From: Hymenolepis diminuta
Lineage: Eukaryota > Platyhelminthes > Cestoda > Cyclophyllidea > Hymenolepididae
Direction of reading: 5' to 3'
Assembly (NCBI GenBank): GCA_900708905.1
Contig: CAADRB010000012.1
Location: 417,235 to 481,234, forward strand
Length of the DNA stretch: 64,000 nt
Both the position numbers and the translations under genes were made by a program. Positions 12,601 through 24,300 of the stretch are shown here, one piece after another. The notes beneath the pieces are model-generated. The model made no database searches, was not told the origin of the DNA, and was given only the letters and a program-made list of their open reading frames with translations. Within the stretch, counting starts at the first letter, position 1, and every line of letters begins with the position of its first letter.

Positions 12601-15600
12601 GATCCGCTCAGCAGCTGGATCATACGCCGGTGTCTGCTATACCTCTGGGAGATGCTGGTAATCTCTGGGTAAGTCTGGCTGTCAATGGGGTTTATGTAAC
12701 CTGACATCCAATTGATCGAAATCGGATAATGAATTATATCACATGCTTTAAAGCATGCTAGAAAAGCCCTTGAAGAATGGAGAAATGAGGTAAACCTGAA
12801 AAGGGGAACATAAGTCTCAGCTTTATCGAAAGTAGATTAAGACAAAAGGCTATAGATTTTAAATTTTGATTTCCTAAATTATAATAGGCTAATGGTAAAG
12901 AAGTTGAAATAGAAATAAGGAACTTGTTGTAACGCGTGAGTCAAACCCAGTGTTACGTGGTATGTTACTTTCCTCAGACTCCAGAGATAGAGAGAAGACA
13001 GGGGTTTAACCGAACAAGGCTAGTCTAGTAACCGAAACAGATCAAAGCAATGTTTCACCTTCCTTTGCAAAGCCTATGGATAAAATCGAACCGGTTAGCG
13101 GGAAGGGATACATACATCATTTATGCTTGAGGAGCAGCGGTTGTTCGATAAGACGGCCAATAAAGACGGTAAATTGACTAAATGCAAAGAGTAGCAATAA
13201 TAACTGGTATTATGTATAAGGTAATGGGAAAATCATATTAGAGGATCCTATAAGCGAAATTTTGATGCAATTGGGGTTATCGGAGGATTATAAAATAACT
13301 GTGAGTGAGTGCCTCTAAGTAGAAGGAAAAATGCCTTTTAAAAAACGCTTTCCTTCGTTATAAAATTAAACCCTTTTTTCGTTTGAGTTATATTTGCGTA
13401 ACCTAAAGTTTAAACCTAATATTTTCTTGTGTGTGTGTTTTTCCAGAACTTTATTGGGTCACTCGATTCTGATGACGAATGGGTAAGTTATTTTTCCGAA
13501 AATTTCAAATAGTTAATGGGTAAAATATTGATTCCCTCGCTTACCTGCAAAAAATTTGGTGCAAAACTTTTAATCATCAAATAAAAGTATAAGTGTGATA
13601 GGTGCGTGAGTTTTCCTAAATACGATTTGAAATTTCGTTGAGGTGCTGGATGCCTACTCGGTCTTGCGAACTAATTTTAATCTGCAATTGTCTTTTTTTA
13701 TTTAAATGAGTAATTGATGGAAAAAAGAAACACTACTTTGTTGGGCACTGGAAATTCAATATCTCTTCCATGTCATCAACATGGTGGGTAACGGTAATTA
13801 CCCGGCATCTGTGAATTACTTCTTCTGGCAATCATATTCATTGTCAATGGTTGTTTCAATTTGCTAAAGAATATTACAATAAATTAATAGACTATTAGTA
13901 GTATCAAAATGTAATATATAAACCCCTCGAGTCACAGTCCTTTCGGTTTCTCTAATAGCATTTCCCTCGGTCAACTGTGGTTCAATAATAGCAGCACACC
14001 GTAATGTTGCGAAATCTGGACTTGTAACTTGAGAGCACACCGGCAAACCACTTTTATTAACTTAATCATATTAAGGGAATGGAAAGGTAGATTGATATTT
14101 TATGAGAGAAGAAGGGAGTGCTTGTTCGATGTTGACATGGTGAATTAGAAGCAAATATGCCTTAACTAGAGCTTGCCAGTTTTTATTATGAGGAAATAAA
14201 TTATTTTTTAACGTACAAGGAATATCTAAATGATGGTCAACAGAAAGTATAGAAAGAGGGAGCCTCTGCCAGCATTTGTTTCTATGTGTTCCATGATTAT
14301 CTACTCATTGTGAGTTGATTTTTAGGTGTAACTTGTTCACCGGATCTTTATAATTTTCATATTCATCCCCTTTACAGACAAAGCGAGACCAGTCAAACTG
14401 GGATATAGGTCCAGTCTCTCACAATCCGACTACCGCACACAACGTCATATTCACTGGCCCAAATCCCACCACCTCAATTCGCGGATTCAATCCAGAGACA
14501 GATAGCACAACCACTGGTACTGTTATCATCCCTGGTAACGCTGTCACCAATATAAATTCAGCTGGTGTCCCTTCTTCAACGAAGGTATCTCATGGAAAGG
14601 GCGAAGCGAGTATAATGGATTTTGAGGAAGGAGAGGAGATGATGTCTCTGACCTTACCGCAGGAGGATAGGAATGAAGAGGATAGTAGCAGCAGGAAACG
14701 TTGTGGCTGTTTCTCCAGCCCCATTATGGCTTTTTTGGAGGAGTTGCTTTCTCCTGGACTTCTGCTTAGTCCAACATTCATTTTTTTACTCCTGTCCAAT
14801 GTATTTACTATGTGGGGTAAGTCCTATGGGGTTTTAATGGTCATTGTCTGTCATCATAATGTACATCTGACTCTTATCTTCCTTAGGTCTTCTAGTTCCA
14901 TACCTGATGATTCCAGATATAGTGGCTGAAAATAACTGGACTCTACATGAAGCGGGTTCTATTATCTCATATATTGGATTCGCAAACACCATCGGGCGCT
15001 GTATTGCTAGTAAGTAAGCCACTTATTTGCATATATATAATATTTACTGCTGTCTAAATTCAGGAAAATGATCCTCTGGACTCAATTTCTTTTTAAATCA
15101 TTTTTTTAATTTTAGCACTCTACATCGAAAAAGGTGAGGGATAGATCTAATCGTTATTTCAAGACTTACTGATATTTAAAGGGTAAATTCATCTTTCGCT
15201 ATATGAATGTCGATATGATTTGACTCTCGATTTTCTTCAAACTACTTCGGGGTGAAACGCTACCGAATGATAAACCTTTAACAACCTTTGTGTAAAATGA
15301 ATATTAATAGTAACAAATAAATAGATAGGTAAATAATAGTTAAACAATACCAATCTTACTTATTTTTTTCAATATTTATTCCCCTTTCTTGCTCAATTTT
15401 AATGTATCCGTGGTACCACTCAACTTTTAGTTCTCTGAGTTGGGAATGGCTGCTGTTCTCTGCTAACCTTTGAGAAGATCATTAGTTTTTTTTAAAAGAG
15501 ATATCGCTAAGCCTAACTTAGTCGGTCTCATGAAGTAGTTCTACTGACCGGATTCGGTACTACTTTAAGGTCTGTAATATCATTTGTTTGAAAATCGCAT

Positions 15601-17523
15601 TGTGCTATTAATTTGTTCTGTCATTCATTCATTCATTCTAGAACATCGTGTGCACACTCATACAATGCGCGCCGATGTTAGTCAGCACCTATGTTTATCT
15701 ATTCAAATACAGATAAATGTTTATACAGTAGATGTGGTCCCGATTCGGTTTATATAATTTGATATTGAGATCCTATTTAATTTCATAATATATCTGTTTT
15801 GTTTAACACAATTAGATATTATGTATTGGTTTGTACTGCACCATTATCTGTGTACCATTTTTATCATTCAGTTTTTCAAGTACTTTAAAAGACATTTCTC
15901 TATCTGAAATCAGCTTGGTCTAGTCACTACAAATGGCTAGACTGTCTACGTGTAAATGTGGCCTCCCTTCTATTAGCTGGGATCGCTTGTGCCGTTCTTC
16001 CCCTTGCCGCATGCAGCTACAACTGCATTGTCGCTATGGCAAGTTTCTTTGGTCTTTTCTCAGGTATGTACCCCTTGATCTACCTTCAACAGTAATTAAA
16101 TTGGCACTTTTGAAATCTATTTTGTTATCCTTTTTAGCCATCGTCGTGTCTCTGAAGAGTATCCTTGTAGTAGAGTTCTTTGGATTGGATAAATTAACTA
16201 ATGCATTTGGGCATATGCTTGTTGTACAGGGCTTATCAAGCATAATTGGTGCAATCGTTGGTGGTACGTGTTGCTCCTTTTATAAGTGCCACTATTTACT
16301 TATCAATGCTATGAAGCACTTTCGTTAAATTTTAGGTCATATATTTGATGTGGTGGCAGCTAGAGCTCCACACTTTCTGCCTTGGGCTGGAGATCAAGCT
16401 CCTTTCGTCTATGCAGCCGAGGCGGCTTTCTTCTTTGCTGCAGGCTCGTTTCTCCTGGCTGCCATCTTTGCAGCACCTCTCAGAGCTCTTTCAAAGAAGG
16501 AGACTATTTCTGCTACGTTTACAAGTACTGGCCCAGGAGTCGTGGCTGGAGGTGGAGGGTAGGCATTCTGTTTTATACTGCTTATAGCCATTTTATAAGT
16601 AGTATATGTTTGCTTAATGATAAAATATCAATTACTTATTGTTTTTGCTTGAAGTGGTGTCTATGTCGATGACGAATTCGATTACGGTGATAGCAGTGGA
16701 CAAGAATACGGTTCTACAACGGTTCTCTCACCATCGGCTATGGCTCAAATAAACCACACAGATGCTCTCAGTGGCACTGCTAATAACTCTGGCTCAGGCG
16801 TGAATATCAGCCAACTGCAGCCAGCAACTATAGGGTCACAAGTTGCCTCCACTCAGCTTCAGACATCAGCAGCAAATCAACAGCCCTCAAATTTTGACTC
16901 AGGCATTGCTAGCTGTGTCTGCGAACATGGAGGTGTGGAACAGCCTCCTCTGCCACCTCAAACGACTATTCCAGATCCTCCAACCTTCCTTTCTCCCGCA
17001 CCTCTTCCTTCTAGTCTCTTCTTGACAGCTACAGATTCTGACATCCAGGTGGCTCTTCCTCATGGAGTAGAAGGGGACTCAATTCCTATTGGTGGAGAGG
17101 AGTGTGGTGGTGCTGATGGGGTGGATGGGTTGATTACAAATGCGGAGATTGGTGAGGTTATCACTGCAGCTGGTGTTCCCATGGGAAATCTCCCAATCCG
17201 TTCGGTAATTCAGGCATCTTCAACACCAACTCAGAATTCGATGGGAGAAATTTGGAATGCTTCGCCGAATGTAAATACGCCTTCTGGTGGAAATGAGGTA
17301 TGTAGACGCCTGTTTTCACAGTGTGTGATTTTTTAATGGATAGGTTAAGCTATTTCACATCTTTTCTTAGCCGATTAAAACTACCCTTGTGGCTGAGGAA
17401 CCAGCTTTAGAACCAGTGAAAGAGGAAAGTGAGGAAGAAATGGAATTTGAAGATCGACTCCGTTCCCATTCTCTCTCATCCTCTTCTCCTCCAACCTCCG
17501 GACAACATTCTTCGTCATTATGA
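681..17523 (+). CDS. Monocarboxylate transporter-like protein (SLC16/MFS), 5' end missing
   Basis: A 12-helix major facilitator carrier of the SLC16 type, expected to move monocarboxylates or related solutes across the plasma membrane; the substrate cannot be told. Exons: 681-910, 6533-6807, 9594-9912, 10886-11188, possibly 11415-11528, 12411-12668, 13447-13482, 14378-14816, 14887-15009, 15116-15133, 15914-16063, 16138-16263, 16336-16558, 16655-17297, 17371-17523. Phases agree throughout and give about 1135 codons to a TGA. The first exon shows helices about 4-6 (GLIYLPAIATVGHWF, RRPFVVGLALCGSGVG), closing with FRPL in the next exon, as in SLC16. Helix 7 begins near SPTFIFLLLSNVF, with VPYLMIPD after it; later exons give helices 8-12 (NAFGHMLVVQGLSSIIGAIVGG). 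The loop between helices 6 and 7 is about 550 residues and the C-terminal tail about 280, both far longer than usual. Helices 1-3 are off the left edge. The SLC16 family call is solid; the subtype is open. Confidence 0.88.
1711..2035. repeat. Diverged interspersed repeat, copy A
   Basis: This stretch aligns in the same orientation with about 48780-49130. Shared blocks in order include ATATAAAGTCC, AAAAGATCCTAAGA, TATCAAAGAG, TTTCATGAT, CTGGATT followed by CAG, and AGTTGAGA. The order and spacing make chance unlikely. It has no coding capacity or terminal repeats that I can see, so the class is unknown. Confidence 0.6.
5288..5309. repeat. (GA)n microsatellite
   Basis: About ten GA units in a row inside the first visible MCT intron. 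Nothing suggests a function. Confidence 0.85.
6808..9593 (+). other. MCT intron (2.8 kb)
   Basis: The donor after 6807 (phase 2) and acceptor before 9594 rejoin in frame. No further exon is evident. Near 6990-7060 a short piece (GGAACTGCGTACAAAA, then CCCAGAAAAAACGCC) resembles repeats at 47550 and 52110. Confidence 0.65.
11415..11528 (+). CDS. Possible cassette exon of the MCT loop
   Basis: A 114-nt open segment (38 codons) between AG at 11413-11414 and GT at 11529, phase 0 at both ends, so inclusion or skipping keeps the frame between exons ending 11188 and starting 12411. Its base composition is richer in G+C than the flanks. The acceptor is weak because an A-run, not pyrimidines, precedes it. 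It would encode ARGTTFLLQSRDLTVIAVNA and 18 further residues with no recognised motif. It may be an alternative exon or not an exon at all. Confidence 0.4.
13447..13482 (+). CDS. 36-nt MCT microexon
   Basis: A 12-codon exon (NFIGSLDSDDEW) between a clear AG and GTAAGT, phase 0 at both ends. It is part of the long cytoplasmic loop of the transporter and can be skipped without a frameshift. The acidic DSDDEW end with a serine could be a CK2-type site; that is inference only. Confidence 0.75.
15116..15133 (+). CDS. 18-nt MCT microexon
   Basis: A six-codon exon between TTTTAG and GTGAGG. It is phase 1 on both sides and joins the exon ending GRCIA to the exon starting WSSHYKWLDC, adding TLYIEK after the split threonine codon. 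Because 18 is divisible by three, skipping would also stay in frame. It lies in the short cytoplasmic link between helices 8 and 9. Confidence 0.65.
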
Positions 17524-17803
17524 ACTTCTAAAGCTATTCTATAAGTCTTTGTCAATTCTTCTTTGATAGATGTTGGATCTAGGACGGATACGACTGCGAA
17601 TTAGACCTATCTCAAGGTCCTTTATCCTCCTTGCTTTTCTTATCCCTTACTTGGTTTTGCCTACCACCATATTTAATCGACCTTTCATCTATTCTTGCAT
17701 TAATTGCTGCGTTATGTAATAGACATTAGAGATGCTTCTTGAATGTATTTATGTTAGTGCTTGGACGCGAATGTATTTGCAGTGAAAATGTATATTTTAT
17801 TTA

Positions 17804-17809
17804 AATAAA
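17804..17809 (+). terminator. Poly(A) signal for the MCT gene
   Basis: Canonical AATAAA about 280 nt after the transporter's stop codon at 17521-17523, followed by a T-rich stretch. This implies a short 3' untranslated region. Confidence 0.6.
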
Positions 17810-18034
17810 TCATCTTTTTTAGAAACTTATATAGTATTTATTTCGTTTTTATTAGAGTATCATTTTTTGGTGAAACATAAAATCAGGACGCGATATGCAA
17901 GTGTTTTCTTTTCAATGACTTGGTATGATACATCCCACACCTGTATGTGTATCGAGACGTTTTGAAAGGGTGCGTAACTAAGTAATATTTAAATATGAAA
18001 GTAGTCACTTGAATTTGTATCAGTGTGAGGTCCC

Positions 18035-18338
18035 TGTAGTAACGTTGAGAGGGTCGAATAGATAGAATAAGTTGAGTCACTCATGTCGTCAGATCAGTTT
18101 GGAGGTGGCAGACGAGCGACCCCTCCCCCTCCCCATTTATTAATAAGTAAATTAGGTTTATATACAAAACGTTTCTCCGTTTGACGTCAGTCATGTCTCC
18201 GTGTGATGATAGACACTCATTTAGGTATCCGTGTGCAAACACACAGCTGGGCCGCCTGTGGACATTATAGTGAAGATCTTATCGCCAGTTAATCATTTCT
18301 AATCGCTAGATAATGACAGACATCTGCTGGCTATGGCA
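18035..18338 (-). mobile_element. Diverged solo LTR of the CsRn1-like family
   Basis: Related over its whole length to the LTRs at 25167-25516 and 28952-29275. Read on the minus strand it runs TGCCATAGCC to TTACTACA, so it has TG...CA ends. A TATATAAA box lies at 18164-18157 on that strand, pointing leftwards towards the end of the MCT gene. It is clearly more diverged than the other two copies. The flanks (GTCCC and GTTGT) do not form a target duplication, so it is an old insertion or has been rearranged. No internal region remains. Confidence 0.75.
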
Positions 18339-18776
18339 GTTGTACAACGTATCTCTTAGTTAGGTTAAAATAGAATCGAACTGTAATATGTTACTTTATT
18401 AGCGAATAGTCTGTCCTAATATGTGAATCCGATAAGATTGGGTTTACATAATATTTTGTTATTACAAAAGATTATGGTAAATATGACCAAATTAAATGTA
18501 AAAAATTTGTGACATGGAAATAATACTTAAAATTTACATACATAAAGGAAAATATGGGCCCACAAGATTTGGTCTAAAAAGGTGCCATTAAATCAATCAT
18601 TGCAACGCTTCTGTTTTTATTGAAATAACTCTAAATTTGAATATCGATTATAATTTATTTTTAAAAATAAATTGCGCTTTTATTAGTAACCTTTAGAGTG
18701 TTTTACTCTATTGAAGTCGTAGTAACAATACAATTACTGTTATCCGAATTTTTAACAATTTACCTAAATCTAAATC

Positions 18777-19888
18777 ATGTCTGAAGAAAATGATTTTGAA
18801 GAAGAAGAATTTTTTGGAACATACGAGGGAGGAAGAAATGAAAGGGGGGAACGTCATGGATATGGAAAGGCAATATTGCCTAATCATGACACATATGAGG
18901 GTAATTACGAAAATGGTCAGAGAAATGGCGAGGGCCTCTACATGTAAGAGCCGATTAATCTAAATTAATATAAGATTCATAAATGGAGCTCGTTACTTTG
19001 GTGAATATCTAGATAACCGTAAACATGGAAAGGGAGCGTTCTACTATCCCGACGGCTCTTATTACCAGGGTGATTGGGTGGAAAATAAAAGAAATGGTTA
19101 TGGCATCTATCGTTATATAAACGGGGATACTTATGAGGGTGAATGGCGAGATCATGTTCGTCACGGAAAAGGGACTTATATTTGTAAAGATGGTACTAAA
19201 TATATCGGCCAATGGCGAAAGGGTAAAATGCATGGGTCAGGTGAGGTGATCGCTGCAAAATACCGATTTATTGGAAATTGGCATAAAGGATGGGTAACTT
19301 ACCTCAAAATTGATTCTTACGGATCGTATTAGCTCTGTGGAGAAGGTAGATATATATTCGATAAATTGAGTTGTCAACAAACCGGAAAGTATCACATTTT
19401 TCCCGTTGGGCCGGGTGAAATTCGTGAAGATTCGGAGGATTTAAAAGCCTCACAGTGGGATGCTGAAGCAATTGAGTTGATTACTCCTGAAGAACAAGAA
19501 AGTAAGTTAAGTAAGATGTATACTATCATGAATGCTTGTTTTGATAATATCAAATATTTATATAGTGCCGTCCAATGCTTTGTAATTGTAAGCGAATTAA
19601 ACGTTTAGTTCACCTCATGTTCCCTTGATTTTTTTTACTAAATGTTTAGTTTTATTTTTATTCAATTTGATTTTAGATGAAATATGTCAGGAAGGTTCAA
19701 ATGTTCCCAAAAAAGATACTATTGTTGTTAATGATAGTTTGAATTTTGCTTTTATTGATGCCACCGAAGAAACTCCGATGCAATCAGATACTGAGAATGA
19801 AGTATTACCCGAAAGAACTCATGTGAGCGATGTTGATCAAAAGACAGAAAGTGAAAATGTGCAAATTCAGGAAAATGATATTGTTTAG
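18777..19888 (+). CDS. RSPH1: Radial spoke head protein 1 homolog (MORN repeats)
   Basis: A radial spoke head component of motile cilia and sperm flagella; the spokes link outer doublets to the central pair and control beating. Exons 18777-18943, 18975-19293, 19333-19501 and 19677-19888 total 867 nt, 288 residues, against 309 in human RSPH1. The N-terminus is acidic ([12 protein letters not shown]). About six MORN repeats follow, with units such as [40 protein letters not shown] and [17 protein letters not shown]. After them comes [19 protein letters not shown], which matches the segment after the MORN block in RSPH1, then an acidic tail. Two introns are tiny, 31 and 39 nt. The ATG begins the long open frame and needs no upstream exon. 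The upstream sequence carries an old LTR. MORN repeats alone would be ambiguous; the order and post-repeat block make RSPH1 the best call. Confidence 0.9.
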
Positions 19889-19922
19889 GAATTATCTCTT
19901 GGTGGCATGGTTTAAATATTTT

Positions 19923-19928
19923 AATAAA
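19923..19928 (+). terminator. Poly(A) signal for RSPH1
   Basis: AATAAA only 35 nt after the RSPH1 stop codon; a second AATAAA sits near 19968. A TTAA tandem run lies just beyond at about 19976-19992. Confidence 0.6.
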
Positions 19929-21387
19929 TAATTGAATTTGGTTGTCATGTTTTAACAGTATTAAGTAATAAAATTAATTAATTAATTAATAAAATCTGCA
20001 CTGGATATACCAGTTATATTCTCTTATATGAATCTTTTATTATTGCGATATTTCCCCATTGATGAGAATTGGGCGCTGAACTTGCAGAACTCTCTGGTCA
20101 TCGGATTTGTGAGATATTCAGTTGATATCTTTACGCCATACATAAGGGCTGTTCAAAACCAAAGACATAGTATCTCACTTGACAGGCTCCAAACGTTAAC
20201 TACAGTCGTATGGATAGTACAATTCAATTACAAAACGCTATTTTCAAGGCTGATCATAACTGGGTATCATTATTGATTGACGATAGCAGAAGCGTTATAA
20301 TTAATCACAGGCGAATACAGGTTAAAAAGTTTATGTAATTTTAAACATTGGGATAGCATCCAAAAATAGTAAAATTAGGGATGAATGGAAGATGCCGAAT
20401 GGTGTATCTTGTAAAGTTTGACTGTTAAGAATATTTCATTTTTGAGTCCAATGAATTGGCTAGCTTCAAATAAGGGATAAAATCCACTATAATCCCCAAA
20501 TGTTGTAGTGCTCAATTTTTGTGACTTGCTCCCTGTGTTCCAAGGCGAGCTTGTTGCCCAGTTGATTTAATATAATGGTTAATCATGTCCTTTTGATTCG
20601 TATGTGTCTTCTCACAACCATGAGTAGGCAGTTAAGCTTACCAACGATTTAAACATAACCGCTCTGGAGAAATAAATATGATGGATAATAGAATTAATCC
20701 ACTTCAAAAAATTCAAATTGACATATCATGCTTGCTTATTTCTATCCTGTATTTTTAACAACAAATATACCTTATCTTTAATAATTGTGCTTTATTTTTT
20801 TATAATTTCACTAATTTTCTTAGCTTCTCGAAGAAAATTACCTGTAGTGACTTCAATTTCAACTTACATTTTGCGGTTTCCTTGATTTTTTTATCGCTTT
20901 TTATCAGCATTTTTCATTAAATTTTTTATGTGAACCAGCCCTCAACCTTTAGGATATTTATCTCTTCTTTCTATTATCTAAAACTTACTTCAATATTCAC
21001 TTTCCCTTTTCGATTTAGTTGATATTAGGTCTGTTGCCTTACTTCTTTTCTTTCTTGTTAAAATACCATGCTTCTTCCTCTACTCGTTTCATATCCTGTT
21101 GCAGCGAAATTCTTGTTAGAGCTTAACTAGCTTTCTCTTTCCTAGCTGAGGTCTCTCTTGTTTTGTTCTTGAATCCAGGACTGGGAATTTTCACTTTTAT
21201 AGGGGGTAGATTACTCAGTTATTAAGTTAACATTTATTTCCATTGCACTATAATTCATTCTATTGACCAATTTCTAAAGCAGCCTCTGATAGATCTTACA
21301 ACTAAGTCAATGAATAATCCATTTTAGTACTTTTTGTTGGCATTTTTATTATGCCTCTTGATATCAGATGTTTTCATTGGCCTTGCT
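19929..21387. other. Intergenic sequence between convergent genes
   Basis: About 1.4 kb between the RSPH1 end (plus) and the RhoGAP-like gene end (minus). It is AT-rich with no coding exon, RNA gene or repeat that I recognise. Confidence 0.5.
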
Positions 21388-24300
21388 TTAACAAGATTTT
21401 TCACATGGAAGTTTAAATTTGTCTGTTGGAACTAATTCGGTGCAACATTTGGCCATTTTTATCTTCTGTTCTTCTGGTTTCTGATTTTCGGATTTCGTGC
21501 AGGCTATCATAGCTTCATTGTGAAGTATTTCTGCAAGAGATCCTTTACAACTTGATGGCTTATTTATAAGTTTCATAAGACATGCCTCGCGAATTCTATT
21601 AGTTGTGCTGTACACGGAATCCATGTACGGCATAGATCTTGTTGGCAGTGAAACATTTCTCAATGACGCTGCTGATTCCCAAGGAACTGTATCCAACACC
21701 TTAGCAAAGATCTAAAATGTAGGCATATGTTTACTTAATTTTGAGAGAGGAATACTTAACATTTATTTGCAATATGAATATATAAAACAGTTGTTGCAAA
21801 ACTCTTACAAACGGTTAAAGGTCATTTAGATTGTGTCAATGTATAATCTTTTGTTTTAAATTTTAAAAAGGTAAAAATTTATGTTATAGGAAAGCCGCTG
21901 AAATCGGTTAACAGGATACTCCATAAATGAAATGGAGGGGGAGATCGAACAGATGTTGAGATTAAAGTTGTTGTATTAGGGTCTTACTTCAATCGATTTT
22001 TGAAATCGGGTTTTTAAATGTTCTCTTAATGGATAATTCACGTTTAGAAATTCAAATTTTATAATATTTCGCTCGGACTACTGGACTAATTCTCATTCAC
22101 GGTGTTTAGTACTTACCGATCTGGTGTTTAATTATGATGGTCAGTCTTGCCACCCAAATTCATTTTTGATTCAGGGGACTTAAAAGCAGAATGATTTTTC
22201 TTGATCTTAAGATAGAAGGGATTAGATAACCAACAATTTGTGACTTAACATGGAAAACAGATGGGGTATAATCAACATCTCCGTATAAATGAGAGACCAA
22301 AGAGCCCAAATGTTCGGGAGATCAAGTAGTTAATATGATTGAGACGTGTTAGCTCCATTGTGGACGCACAGATGCACTTTTACGCTTAACACTAGCATTT
22401 CTGATTTGGCTATTTAGCAGCAATGCTCAGTATTGATAGCTCTTGAATAGAAAACTTTGCGATGGTTGTTGCTAACCCCTACGTGATTTATTGCTGAGAC
22501 ACTTGTATACTGTCAGCTAGAGAACTGTATCTCTAATTTTGTGAAGCTAGTAAATGAAGAAAATTAGCTCTCTTTGTCATATTCAACCAATAGATCACAT
22601 CGCATTATATCGTGTAAGTTAAAACTGTAAGTAGACAAATATGAACGTCGGAATCCATTTGGTTGGATATCACAAGGAGAGCTAATGTGAATAAGCAAAT
22701 ACCTGTTCTTTCTTATATCCTTTGGGTCTTTTGAACGTAGTCTTCTATTTTTTATGCAGTACCCTTTATAACAGCAATCAAATTCAGCGATATGATTCAA
22801 AGCGAGATATTTTAATATGAAGTGGTCACAGGCGGACGGTGAAGTTTCGTTGTATTACTAAAAAAATCTTAATTTGGAATTGAATAAACAACCCAACAGA
22901 TGAAGTTAGACATGTACATGCATAGTTACTATATTTAAAATGCTAACATTAAAATCAGTATGAGATGGGCAAAATCAAATCGATTGATTGTCATTCACTA
23001 TCTAATAGCTAAGCTAATAAAATGACATATGATGTTAATTCATATGTTTCAGATTACACATTATTACAAAAAATAAACTTATAAATAGATAGACGTGAAA
23101 ACGACGGTTTAAATTTGAAAATTGGCATTCCATCTAACTGCTTGATGCTCTCAGATATGAGTCATAAACATGCATTCCGTCTCCGACTTACAAAGGTAGA
23201 ACAGAAAGTAACTCGATATGAAGAAGGTAGAAAGTGGGAAAAATCTATAACCAATTTAAGGAAATAAAATTTTTAGGAAGAAAATAGTGAAGCTCAATAT
23301 ACGTCGGGCAGAGATGTGGGACAAATTAATATGCAAATTAAGAGTATAGTTAGCAGTACACACAAAGGGAGCGATGAGGGGGAATAGCATTTAAATTTTA
23401 AAAAATATTATAATAACTTACTTCAACAGATGCAGAAAATTTTTCACATTCTGTCATTATAATAGGAGGTTTGATATCAGTTGCCGGTTCGACATTGATA
23501 TAAAGTGGACCCCAAACGGTTGCCAGATTCGTGCGGAAATTGACAATTTTATGATCAGCTGCAATACGATGGAGGTTGTTCAGGTAACGACCGATTGCTA
23601 TAGCTGCACACATTTCAATTTCTGGGAGTGTATTCAAACGTGAAATAAATGCTGTGGAGAGACATCTAAAGGGGAATATGTGGGACAGTTACCAATTCCG
23701 TAAAATATGGGGAGCTCAGTCACGTTTAATCATAGCATTGATCAATCTGTCGCTTCATAGCACTCTGATGGGATAACATAGCCAACCTCTCATTTTCGGT
23801 CAGTCAGTTTTAAATACTTTGTGACATGATGCCGGTATTTCCTATCACTGAATTATTACGTGAATAGCATTCTATTCGTAACCCATTCTCATTTATAGTG
23901 ACACAATGAGAACACATACATAGTCACTTTCTTTAAGTCTTCATGGAGACACCACATGAATTATGGCGCTAGATGAATGAATACTGATAAAATAACCCCT
24001 GATTTCCCAGCTACACCCGAACTATTCCACCTACTCAAATGATTTCCTGGTCGGCTACGTAAAAACATCTATGAATTCATCAATACAAACAAACTATTTT
24101 TCTACACAAATTTGAAAATACCCTCAAAAATTCAAATCCTACCTTCCAGTTGCATTTGCAAATTCTCTTCCCCGATGAATCCAAGTTAGGAACGGACCTC
24201 TATTTTTAAAATAAGCCAATAAGAATGCTAGCGCTCTTTCAGGCTTCATATCAATCGCATCTACTAGTTCCGTCTTGCAAGGGCAAGTTATGTACCGTCG

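Noticed and set aside
16345..16672. Several frames overlapping the MCT helix-11/12 exon
   Set aside because: Shadows of the real exon 16336-16558; they do not join neighbouring exons in phase.
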